A DNA stretch of 19,242 nucleotides from CAZHRJ01 sp964534765 (GTDB lineage Bacteria > Lindowbacteria > 2-12-FULL-62-27), in assembly GCA_964534765.1 (NCBI GenBank), contig CAZHRJ010000047.1, forward strand, positions 1 to 19,242. The letters run 5' to 3'. The position numbers were made by a program, and so were the translations under genes. The notes under the pieces are model-generated. The model searched no databases. It was not told where the DNA came from and worked only from the letters and a program-made list of their open reading frames with translations. Shown piece by piece: positions 6,834 to 15,200 of this stretch. Position 1 is the first letter of the stretch. Every line of letters starts with the position of its first letter.

Positions 6834-9287
6834 TCAGGGCCGGGTCGCCATCACCTGTTGAATGTCCTTGATGCATTCCCCCGCGCCGACGTATCGGGCC
6901 GCGGGATCCCTGGCAAGCAGCCGCAGGAAAACCGCGGACAGGGAAGGATCGTTGCGAATGCGATCGTCCATCAGCCGGGCCGGGTCTTCCGTCATATGCA
7001 GATTCATTGTCGCCACGATGTTGTCCGCTTTGAACAATGGCTTTCCGGCAAGGAGTTCATAAAAAACACAGCCGCTGGAGTAGAGATCGGCGCGGCTGTC
7101 CACATTCTGATTCTGAATCTGCTCCGGCGACATGTAGCTCGCCGTTCCGACAACCACGCCCTTCATGATGATCGATGCCTCCATGTTGGCGCGCGCAAGA
7201 CCGAAATCGGTCAATTTGACGTTTTCCGGCTTGATGACATCGTCACGGATCATCAGGTTCGCGGGTTTGATGTCCCTGTGGATGACGCCGTTTGCGTGAG
7301 CGTTTTCAAGGGCGGCCAAAAGGGCCATCATCACACAATAGGTGTCGGACGCAGGCAGCGGCCCACGGTTTAACACCGCCCTCAAGGTCGGGCCGTCGAT
7401 GAATTCCATCGCAATGAACCATTTCCCCTGCTCCTTGCCGACATCGTAAACCGAAACGATGTTGGGATGATTCAGCTTGGCGGTGGTGCGCGCCTCCCGA
7501 ACGAGCAAATTCTGCGCCTCCTCGTTCGCATCAAGAGAGAGGAGTTTCAACGCCAGAATTCGATCCAGTTTCCTGTCCCGGGCCTTGTAGACGGATCCCA
7601 TCGACCCTGAACCGAGCAGATCGATCAGATCATACCTCGACTCGGATTGACCCGGCTTGCTGACGCTCAGCGAACTCCTCTGCTGCAAGACCTGGATCTT
7701 GCTCAGGCGCTCGCCGACATCCCGATACTGGTATTCCCTGGCCATCAATGCCTCATAGAGCGTGATCGCCTTCTCGTACTTGCCGGATGCCTCCCAGAGC
7801 AACGCCACATGATACGCCACATCGGGCCATATCCCAGCGCCCGCTCCTTCGGCTTCCGACAAATGCGGTTCTATCTCCCTGGCCATCTTGCTCTGCTCCA
7901 GCTGGTTCTCCGTCAGCGCCAGCTTCGCCAGCTGGACAACGGCTTTCCACTTGGCCTTCGTTGCCATCAGTGAAAATAAAATGTCTCGCGCGCCGGATTT
8001 GTCGCCCTTCTCCACAAGCTCCTGCGCTTCCATCAGCCGGTAATATTCCGCCGGATATCCCTGATACGCGCACAATTCACTCAGAAGCTGCAACAGCGGG
8101 ATTCGGTCATTCTTGTGAGTCTCGACGTAGGCATGCGCCTTGTTGATCATGTCGTCCGGTGTGCCGATGTTGCGTTTCCACAGGGAACGCATCGCCCGCG
8201 CCGCCGGGGCGGGACTTTCGAGGGCAAGAAAAATATCAACCAGTCGGAGGATCGACCCGGGATCGTCGGAACGCTCCAGCACGATCAGGGCGATTTCCCT
8301 GGATTTGCGGGGGTCATCCTTCAGACCGAGCTCCGCGGAGCAAAGGCCGGCCTCCAGGTCGCCACCCTCCCAGGCGCTGTCATATCGCCGACGGGCCTCC
8401 TCCAGGTCGTCATGCGCGCGCGCCAGCTCGGCCAGCCGGCGGCTGATGGTCGGTTGGTTGGGGTCCTGTTCAAGCAACCGGGCATAGTACTGGCGGGCCG
8501 CCTTCGTGTCGCCGGACGAATCGGCCAGTGTGGCGTGGTATCGGAGCGCCCATTCGTCGTTTGGATTTTCCTCAATGATCTTGTTCAACAACGGAAGAGC
8601 GCGGGACGTCTCGCCGATCTGGATAAAGAAAAAGGCGCGATAATGCGGGGAAATGAATGAGTCATTTTCGAGTTTCGCCAGAAGCTGGGCGTAGAGGGAT
8701 TCGTCCAGCAGTTTCACATGCTGGATGGCGGCGGCCGTGTCGCCGTCGGCCAGGAATCGACGGACGAGTTCAAAATTGGGTTTCAAAGAATCCTTCTGAT
8801 AGCGAAGCCAGGTCAGAAGATGGTCGCGAATCGCCTCCTTGTCGGCCCGGCTTTCCAATTCATGAAACGCCGCCGCAAGATGCATGGGTTGAAGCGGCCG
8901 GGCAATCGTGTCGAGCCTGACTTTCGCCACACTGATAAACGGGTCGCCGCGGCGCGCCGCGAAAAAGGCCATTTTCACCAGCTCTTCATCCTGCCGGGCC
9001 GGGTCAACCGCCGGGCAGGCGGCCATCAGCTCTTTGGCCTTCTCGAGATTTCCCCTGTCCAGAAGGCCGTCCATGTATTTGTTCCGTATGAGATAAAACT
9101 GAGCTGTCATCTCATCCAGATTTTTCTTGACGCCCGGAAATCCCTGCCGATCCTTCAGTTTCTCAAGTTCGGACAATGCGCGCAGAGCGGCATCGGTGCC
9201 GGGATCGGACTCAAAGCTCGCAAGAGATTTTTTCGCGTCAGCCCACGGAATGAGCATCGATGCCAGGAAATTTGATTTGTCGCCCAT
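6834..9287 (-). CDS. Cytoplasmic Ser/Thr protein kinase with N-terminal TPR/helical repeats
   Basis: 817 residues with no signal peptide or membrane segment. The first 540 residues are helical repeats, with clear TPR-like units such as RALPLLNKIIEENPNDEWALRYHA. The C-terminal 270 are a complete Hanks-type kinase: glycine loop GSGSMGSV (559-566), ATP-binding Lys581 (ALK), Glu598 of helix C, catalytic HRDIKPANLM (His670, Asp672, Lys674, Asn677), metal-binding DFG (Asp694), GTASYMSPE (714-722) and the following DLYSSGC. All catalytic residues are present, so it should be active. Most bacterial kinases of this class have the kinase first and a membrane anchor after it; here the order is reversed and no anchor exists, so signals probably arrive by protein-protein contact through the repeats. 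It is convergent with smpB. The ATG at 9287 is supported by a promoter whose -10 ends 6 nt before it. Confidence 0.93.
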   Translation of the reverse strand: MGDKSNFLASMLIPWADAKKSLASFESDPGTDAALRALSELEKLKDRQGFPGVKKNLDEMTAQFYLIRNKYMDGLLDRGNLEKAKELMAACPAVDPARQDEELVKMAFFAARRGDPFISVAKVRLDTIARPLQPMHLAAAFHELESRADKEAIRDHLLTWLRYQKDSLKPNFELVRRFLADGDTAAAIQHVKLLDESLYAQLLAKLENDSFISPHYRAFFFIQIGETSRALPLLNKIIEENPNDEWALRYHATLADSSGDTKAARQYYARLLEQDPNQPTISRRLAELARAHDDLEEARRRYDSAWEGGDLEAGLCSAELGLKDDPRKSREIALIVLERSDDPGSILRLVDIFLALESPAPAARAMRSLWKRNIGTPDDMINKAHAYVETHKNDRIPLLQLLSELCAYQGYPAEYYRLMEAQELVEKGDKSGARDILFSLMATKAKWKAVVQLAKLALTENQLEQSKMAREIEPHLSEAEGAGAGIWPDVAYHVALLWEASGKYEKAITLYEALMAREYQYRDVGERLSKIQVLQQRSSLSVSKPGQSESRYDLIDLLGSGSMGSVYKARDRKLDRILALKLLSLDANEEAQNLLVREARTTAKLNHPNIVSVYDVGKEQGKWFIAMEFIDGPTLRAVLNRGPLPASDTYCVMMALLAALENAHANGVIHRDIKPANLMIRDDVIKPENVKLTDFGLARANMEASIIMKGVVVGTASYMSPEQIQNQNVDSRADLYSSGCVFYELLAGKPLFKADNIVATMNLHMTEDPARLMDDRIRNDPSLSAVFLRLLARDPAARYVGAGECIKDIQQVMATRP

Positions 9288-9293
9288 GGGGGA

Positions 9294-9322
9294 ATAAAAT
9301 CACGACCATGCCGGGTGGTCAA
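9294..9322 (-). promoter_or_regulatory. Putative leaderless promoter of the TPR-kinase gene
   Basis: The minus strand shows -35 TTGACC (9317-9322), a 17-nt spacer and -10 TTTTAT (9294-9299), then 6 nt, then ATG. The intervening TCCCCC is anti-purine, so no Shine-Dalgarno site is possible there. The -35 lies inside one copy of a 12-nt direct repeat. Confidence 0.55.
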
Positions 9323-9343
9323 TGGCCGCAGCCGGTGGCTAAG
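9317..9343 (+). repeat. Direct repeat copy 1 (GGTCAATGGCCG core)
   Basis: GGTCAATGGCCG at 9317-9328 recurs exactly at 9501-9512, and the following GC-rich stretch ending in TAAG is similar in both copies. On the minus strand this copy supplies the kinase -35 (TTGACC). Confidence 0.5.
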
Positions 9344-9401
9344 GGACAGCACAGGTACATGGTGCTACACCCCACCGCCGGAGGCAGGTATGCAAGCTCG
9401 A

Positions 9402-9421
9402 ATGTTTTGGACTGAAAACAT
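9402..9421. repeat. Small inverted repeat between the kinase and the downstream-lying gene
   Basis: ATGTTTT and AAAACAT flank a 6-nt spacer (GGACTG). There is no T-run on either strand, so it is not a typical terminator; it could be a protein-binding site. It lies about 80 bp upstream of the kinase -35. Confidence 0.3.
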
Positions 9422-9500
9422 GGCATAGACTACAGGAGATTCTGCACAGCGGGTGACTGAAGGAAACAATTTAGCGACATGAGTAACCCAAATAATGGGG

Positions 9501-9530
9501 GGTCAATGGCCGACGCCGGCGGCGGGTAAG
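9501..9530 (+). repeat. Direct repeat copy 2 (GGTCAATGGCCG core)
   Basis: This is the second copy of the element at 9317-9343, 184 bp away. It keeps the TTGACC hexamer on the minus strand, but no good -10 lies 16-18 nt downstream. Confidence 0.5.
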
Positions 9531-9536
9531 AAATCC

Positions 9537-10850
9537 CTACGGAGCGTATCCGTATTTTTTTGCTATATCCTCCGGGATGACCGGCACGCCCCACTGGATA
9601 GCGTTTTTCTCGATCGGATGGATTGATCGGGTCTTGGATGCGGCGGGCGGGGCGAATTTTACTTTGGCGATGTCCGCTTCGGTCGGTTCGATTTTTTCAC
9701 CGAGCTCTTTTTCGGTCGATACCAGCAACTTTGTGATCAGCGCCGGTGGTTCCTTCCCGTTCCGCTCCCAGACGATTTTTTGAGCCGCCCAACCTCGGGC
9801 GCGGTCCCGCATCCCGTCTTCCATCTGATCGGCCATCTCGTCGTTGCCCTCGGCCCTCAGGCCCGCGATCTTGTCGGATTCATCTGCAATCATTTCTTCG
9901 GGACTGGCGTAGACTCCGCTGAATCCCCGGGCGACCTCGTCTTTTTGGGTCCCCTGGACCCGATATCCATGGTTTGTCGCATCCAGCACATCAATGCTTT
10001 CCTCGTGACGATCAAAGGCAAACGGCCGGTCGGGCGTTCCAAATTGAAGCGACTGGTCAGGATCAAGTCCCAGGCGTTCCATTTCTTCGATATGGGCGGC
10101 AACGCCGGGCAGTTTTCGAAAGTTTTCCTGAAAATGTTTCTGCATGGCATCTGAAGCGAGTTGCTCCGCGCGGGCCGGGTCTTTTTCGACATCGACGCCC
10201 TTCAACGCCTCTTGGATCGCCTCCTCACCGGCTTTCATATAGTCCGTCATTTCCGACTCGACATTCTTGTTCGATTGGCTCATTCGTTTCGAAGATTCAT
10301 GTATTTTGTCAAATTCGCCCAGAATTTGGTCGAGCGGTATCAAATCCGCTGTGAGGCCCGTATTCGCGCAACTCTCGTTCAGTAGTTCCGTCAACCGACG
10401 TTGACCATCCCGAATATGGTCTTTCAGTTCTTCGTGCGCGGCATCCAACTCGGATTCGGAAGGATTGACCACCGTCACCCGACGCCGATTCCGGATGGAC
10501 TCCCTCACGCGGGAATGGGACTGCGCATCCGATTGGTCGGTGTATTCAAACAAACGGGCACGTTCCAGCGCCTCTTCCTCTGTCGCCGGAGGAGGCATGG
10601 CTGCCCGGGCCTGGGCTTCCATTTTTTTCTGAAACGCGAAACGCTTATCCAATGTCTTCAGTTCGCGTTTCAGCCGCCGGTCACGGTTTTTCTGGAGCTG
10701 GTCTTCGGAGATTGGATCGGAGCTGGAAATAAACTCGCGCTCGATCCCTTCGGATTCCTCGACTTCGAGAGCCACGGACGGCATGGAGGAAATACCGGCC
10801 AACGCCAATTGAAACCCCATATAAAAGGAAACGTACCTCACCCAGGACAT
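9537..10850 (-). CDS. Secreted, highly charged coiled-coil protein of unknown function
   Basis: The frame opens at a GTG at 10877. The ATG at 10850 is preferred because it starts a normal signal peptide (MSWVRYVSFYMGFQLALAGISSMPSVAL) and has a G-rich stretch (AAAAGGGGG) about 9 nt upstream. The product is 437 residues. The mature part is rich in Glu, Lys, Arg and Asp. Long helical segments likely to form coiled coils include the one around QLQKNRDRRLKRELKTLDKR and a stretch of repeated acidic/basic helices in the middle. One cysteine (ESCANTG) is seen. The C-terminus (WGVPVIPEDIAKKYGYAP) is less charged and looks globular. I recognise no domain. It stands alone: 249 bp separate its stop from the kinase start, and 372 bp of non-coding repeats lie upstream of the chosen start. 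Confidence 0.7.
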   Translation of the reverse strand: MSWVRYVSFYMGFQLALAGISSMPSVALEVEESEGIEREFISSSDPISEDQLQKNRDRRLKRELKTLDKRFAFQKKMEAQARAAMPPPATEEEALERARLFEYTDQSDAQSHSRVRESIRNRRRVTVVNPSESELDAAHEELKDHIRDGQRRLTELLNESCANTGLTADLIPLDQILGEFDKIHESSKRMSQSNKNVESEMTDYMKAGEEAIQEALKGVDVEKDPARAEQLASDAMQKHFQENFRKLPGVAAHIEEMERLGLDPDQSLQFGTPDRPFAFDRHEESIDVLDATNHGYRVQGTQKDEVARGFSGVYASPEEMIADESDKIAGLRAEGNDEMADQMEDGMRDRARGWAAQKIVWERNGKEPPALITKLLVSTEKELGEKIEPTEADIAKVKFAPPAASKTRSIHPIEKNAIQWGVPVIPEDIAKKYGYAP

Positions 10851-10965
10851 CCGGACCGCCCCCTTTTCTGATTTCACATGCTCATCCCGACTTTATCCGT
10901 CGACCGGGCAAAAGTCAGTGAAATTGATCCGGGGGCCATGGACGAAGCCTCAAAATCAAAGACAT

Positions 10966-10987
10966 AAGGACAAAAGGACAAAAGGGG
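10966..10987 (+). repeat. Short tandem repeat AAGGACAA next to the inverted repeat
   Basis: Two perfect AAGGACAA units (10966-10981) run directly into AAGGGG, the left end of the large inverted repeat. Confidence 0.45.
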
Positions 10988-11123
10988 ACGTTGATTGAGA
11001 AATTGACAAACTCTGGAGTCCTCCGGTGGAGGCAGAGGGCGGTACACACCGACTGTCTGCCATTTTCCGGTTATATCCCATGAGCGTTCGAACCCATTTG
11101 TCAATTTGTCAATCAACGTCCCC
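10984..11123. mobile_element. 140-bp inverted-repeat (MITE/REP-like) element with GGGGACG ends
   Basis: The left arm (10984-11010) and right arm (11097-11123) are 27-nt inverted repeats with one mismatch. Both begin with GGGGACGTTGATTGA when read inward. The 86-nt centre can itself fold: CCTCC-GGT-GGAGG (11020-11032), and GGCAGA/TCTGCC (11031-11036 with 11056-11061) enclosing CGGT/ACCG. No coding capacity is visible. The GGGGACG end is shared with the palindrome at 18127-18210, which suggests a dispersed non-autonomous family. No transposase gene or target duplication was identified, so mobility is an inference. Confidence 0.6.
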
Positions 11124-11151
11124 AATTCACCAATTCACCACACCAATTCAC
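11123..11151 (+). repeat. CAATTCAC short repeats
   Basis: Three copies of CAATTCAC (11123-11130, 11131-11138, 11144-11151) directly abut the right arm of the inverted-repeat element. The first two are in perfect tandem. Confidence 0.5.
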
Positions 11152-11182
11152 ATCGAAAGTGTCAAAGTGGCAGAATGACCCC

Positions 11183-11222
11183 TTCCGCTTCACCCCTTCC
11201 GCTTCCGCTTCCGCCCTTCCGC
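11183..11222 (+). repeat. TTCCGC hexanucleotide repeat after the lipoprotein stop codon
   Basis: Five TTCCGC units lie at 11183, 11197, 11203, 11209 and 11217; the middle three are in perfect tandem. On the minus strand this is a GCGGAA repeat starting immediately after the lipoprotein stop codon. It could vary in length by slippage. Confidence 0.6.
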
Positions 11223-12299
11223 TCACCAGAAGGCCACGCCGCGTTTCCCGTAGAGAAATCTCATCATGTCCTTGACCGCGTCTTTGACGTGCCCGGAAAG
11301 ATCGGCTAGGATTCCGCCTTCCGGGATGTCCTTGAACTGATCCCCGATGGTCCGGACACCTGAAATCCGGCTTGGGATCTTCGACGCCTCCGTATCACTC
11401 ATCTCCCGGACCATGCGGTAGAAACTGACGTGCTCGTTGTTCGGCCAGTCGACCAGGAAGGTGTGAAAAATGTCCTCGAGCATCGCGGCCCGGCGGTCGG
11501 GAATGGTGTCGCTGACCTCGAACTCAAAATGAATGCGCTCCTCCCGCAGGAACTTGTTCGACCCCCGGCCGAATTCTCCGGGGACGACGAGGATGCGGGT
11601 TTTTTGACAGGGTTTGAGGTGGATGCCCTGGTTGGAAATCCGAATGAGCGCGAACCCGAAATCGGATTCAAAGGCCTTGATTTTGTCGAGCATCATGTAG
11701 ACGCCATTGATCTGCCGAAGTTCCCCGCGCTTTAGCCGCTCCTCGGAACCGTCGACGTCGATGATGACTTCCCCATCCGTCTTTCGGATGTCCCTCAGAG
11801 TGATTCCGTACTCGGTTTTTTTCGAAGCGCTCTTGAGATACTGGCTCTGCTTCACGAATTTTTCGGTTAAGATCGCCAGCACCTCCCGGTCCAGTTCCCG
11901 CAGAGGCTTAATCTTCTGCGGAGTCAGATTGTCCTGATAGACGATGCCGCGGCTGATCAGAACATCGAACAACAATCCGCGGTCGTAGACCTCAAAACTC
12001 ATCCGGTCAACAAAGCCGTCCTGGTCGCCCCCCGGTAGAAGGCCGTCCCGGGCGTCGTCAATCAGCGTGACCACGTTGGAACTCCGATCCGTGAAATAGG
12101 CCTCCTTGCGGACAACTTTTCTGCCCGCCGGCCGATTGTCCCGCGCCGGGCCGTCGGTCGCCACATAGGTGACGATGTTGAGCGGTCGAAGTTTTTCGGT
12201 ATAGGTCCGGCCAAGATCGTTGCATCCGGACAGTGCAACGGTCACGGTGAGCGCCTGGATGACGAGCCGGCCCAGACGTCTACGCATCCGGAGCGCCAC
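11223..12299 (-). CDS. Predicted outer-membrane or inner-membrane lipoprotein, unknown function
   Basis: 358 residues. The GTG at 12299 overlaps the stop of the TPR gene in TAGTG, indicating translational coupling; an ATG four codons later (12287) is the alternative. The N-terminus is a lipoprotein signal: a basic MRRRLGRL region, a hydrophobic core, then VALSGC with the lipidated Cys26. Asn at +2 gives no inner-membrane retention by the simple Asp rule, so an outer-membrane location is plausible. The mature part is mixed alpha/beta (EAYFTDRSSNVVTLIDD, DGEVIIDVDG, KTRILVVPGEFG, RIHFEFEVSD) and contains no motif I recognise. The C-terminal segment is helical and amphipathic (DLSGHVKDAVKDMMRFL). 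Being coupled to the giant TPR protein suggests they are made in fixed ratio and act in the same envelope complex. Confidence 0.85.
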   Translation of the reverse strand: MALRMRRRLGRLVIQALTVTVALSGCNDLGRTYTEKLRPLNIVTYVATDGPARDNRPAGRKVVRKEAYFTDRSSNVVTLIDDARDGLLPGGDQDGFVDRMSFEVYDRGLLFDVLISRGIVYQDNLTPQKIKPLRELDREVLAILTEKFVKQSQYLKSASKKTEYGITLRDIRKTDGEVIIDVDGSEERLKRGELRQINGVYMMLDKIKAFESDFGFALIRISNQGIHLKPCQKTRILVVPGEFGRGSNKFLREERIHFEFEVSDTIPDRRAAMLEDIFHTFLVDWPNNEHVSFYRMVREMSDTEASKIPSRISGVRTIGDQFKDIPEGGILADLSGHVKDAVKDMMRFLYGKRGVAFW

Positions 12300-15200
12300 T
12301 ATTTCCGCTCCTGCCGAAGACCGATCGCGACGCGGCCGGCGAGCTTGGCCGCTTCCTTCGCCTGTCGGGACTTGGGAAATTTTGCGACCAGCTCGTCCGC
12401 GGCTTCACGGAATTTGACGGTGTCTTTGGCCTGAAGATAGAGTTTGCAAATCGCCAGGAGCGCATCCGGCGCCATTTCGCTTGCCGTGTCGGATTCGTAT
12501 TCGGCCAGGACTTTGTAACAGGCGATCAGCCCGTCCGGTATTCGGCCCACCGACGCGTAGAGCGCGGCCGCCTCGATCGCCGCCTTCGCCGCCGGTTCAC
12601 CCTCTTCTTCCGATAACCGCTCATAAGCCCTGATCGCCCCCGGCGTGTCGGCCGACAGCTTGAGCGATTCCGCCGCGATCCAGCGGATGAGAGGCTCCGG
12701 CTGAGCAATTCCTGACAGATGCCGCGCGGCGCCGGCATAATCCTTTTCCAGCCACGCCGCCAGACCGCTCGCCAGGCCGGACCCGTCCGGTATTTTTTCC
12801 GGAGGGGAATCGGCGGCCAGTGACCGTAATGCCGGCGCGTCGCCCAATTCATGAAGGGCGCTCACCAATTGCCGGTACACCGCGCCCGATCCCTGTCCAA
12901 GGTTGTCCCGCAGACGCCAGGCGGTCTGCAGATAGGGCCGGGCCCTGGCAAATTTCCGGGCCGATACGTCCTCCTGGGCCGCGCGGTAGGCCGACCATGC
13001 GACATAATAGGAGTCCGCGGAAGAATCGTCGGCGATACGCCGGAGGTGATCGATGGATGCCGGCGTGTCGCCCAGGGCCGCGTGGGCCAGAGCCCGCGCA
13101 TAGTCGGCCGCGGTCGGGAGTGCGGCGAGTTTGTCCTGCATGAGCCGCACGATCCGCACGATGTCGGCATGCCGGTTTTCACGGATGGCCGATGACAAAA
13201 GCGATTCGGCCGCCCGCGCCGCGCCGGCGCCCCCGCGCGCGCCCTGCCGGAGATGCGTTTCCAGAATGGCCCGTCCGGATTCACCGCGATCGATCGCCAT
13301 TTTTATTTTTTTCATTTCCGCCGCCGCCCGGATATCCTCCGGCGCGTCTGATTGCTTGAGCGCGTCGCTCAACGCATCATCCGCCCGGTCCGGATCGCCC
13401 ATTGTTTCGTGAATCTGGGCCTGGATGATCCGCACTTCCGCCCGGCGGCGCGGATCGATTCGAAACGAAAGGATCCGGTCAGCCGCGTCAAGCGTCGCGT
13501 CCGTGTCTTTCAAAGCCAGGTGCGCCCACAGATTGTATTCCGCCGCCGCTCGCCGGTCAGGCTCGGCGGTCAGTTCAGACGCGAAGAGGTCGTTGAGCCT
13601 AACGACCTCCCGGGGTTGCTGCGCCAGTTTGGCGGCCCGGAATGCCTGGCGGACCGCGTCCTGAAAAAAGGGAGTTTGCCGATCGGCCGCATCGGAGACG
13701 GCCGACACCAGCATTCCGCGGGCCTTCGAGAATTCCTGCCGGTCGAGCAGAAAGAGACCCAATCGGTATCGGGACGCCAGACGGATCTCGGAGTCCTGGG
13801 AGTCCACGAGTTTGTGATACAGATCCATCGCCGTCGTGTCGTTTTGCAGCCGCAGGGCTTCCGCCCGGTAGAACAGAATCGACGAGCGCGTCCGGGCGTC
13901 GACCTGAGTGTCATCAAACCCCCACAGCGCCGCCGCCGCCTGCGCATACCGGCCCAGCTGAATCGCCGCTTCCGCTGCGGCCAGCGATACGTCCGCATTC
14001 AAACCGTGCGCCGCCCGATAGGCCGCCGCAAGCTCAATCACCTTCTCGGCCTTGCCGCGCTTTTGCCAGACCATCACCCGAAACCTTCGCAATTCCTCAA
14101 GGGCCAGGCCCGACGCCTTCCGATTCTCCAGAAAATCCAGTTTCTCCTCCGCTCGCTCCAGGTCCCCGCGACCCAGATACGTCCGCGCCGCCTCCCGGGC
14201 CACGTCAATCGCAAGCGGCTCGTCCGGCCGGTCGCGCAAAAATCGCTCAAAGCCCTCCAGAGCCTCGACGGCCATTCCGAGCCGCGATTTGCACAGACCC
14301 GATGAGTACAATGCCTCCAGACCCCATTTCGAATTCATGAACCGGTCGGTGACCCACTGGTATTCCTCAAGGGCGGCGTCGAAACGGCGCAGGTTGAAAA
14401 GACAATCCGCCAGCCGGATGGCTGATTCAATGTCCAGGTCCGTGTCGCCCGCCTCCATTTGCCGCACCGTCTTGAAATAGGCCCCGGCCTCGGTCAGACG
14501 GTCGGCGTCGAAGAGGGTCATGCCCAGAAGAAACCGCGATCGGGCCAGGATCACGCGGTCCTGGATGCGCGCGGAAGAACGCCGGAACTCGTCCTCTAGA
14601 TCCTTGTATCGCTCGGTACGATAGAGCAGCGACAGGAGCGCGGCGATCGCGTTGTCGGCGCCTCCCGGCGGAGCGGATTTTTGAGCGATTGCCCGACGAA
14701 AGAGCGTTTCGGCCTCGGTGTCTCTTTGGAGCGAACTGTACACATAGCCGAGCTTGTAAAGACAGGCGGGATCGGATTTGTATGAGTTGAGGGCGAGAAG
14801 AGATTCCAACAGGCCCGCGGCGTCGGCGAATCGTCCCTGCTGAATGTGAACGGATGCCAGGTTGTACCGGATGTCCGACAGCGCGGGTGTCGTTGCGATG
14901 TCCGTCTCCGACTTGCCCTCCAGCAATCTCAAAAATTCCCGCTCGGCCGTGTCGGGCTGACGGGTTTCGAGCGCGATCAATCCCAGCTCAAACCGCGATT
15001 CGGTGACGTATTGGCCGCCCGCGTGCTTTTCCAGATACGCCTGATAGGCCCGCGCGGCCGCGGGCCAGTTTTTTGAGTCCTTCGCCAGTCGCGCGCCCCA
15101 AAAATCGGATTCGTCCGAGAGGGCGGTGGATGGATGGAGGGCCAGCCACTGATCGAGCGCCTCATGGCGGTCGGTCGCGGACGGGAGATCGCCCAACTTG

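Noticed and set aside
9479..9529. Plus-strand mini open frame of 16 codons (MSNPNNGG...)
   Set aside because: Too short, poorly placed purine-rich site (about 14 nt away), and overlaps direct repeat copy 2; nothing supports translation.
10874..11125. Minus-strand 83-codon open frame through the inverted repeat
   Set aside because: It is formed almost wholly from the repeat element and has no Shine-Dalgarno site, signal peptide or recognisable sequence.
10984..11151. CRISPR array
   Set aside because: Repeats are inverted or short unspaced tandems; there are no regularly spaced direct repeats with spacers and no cas genes.
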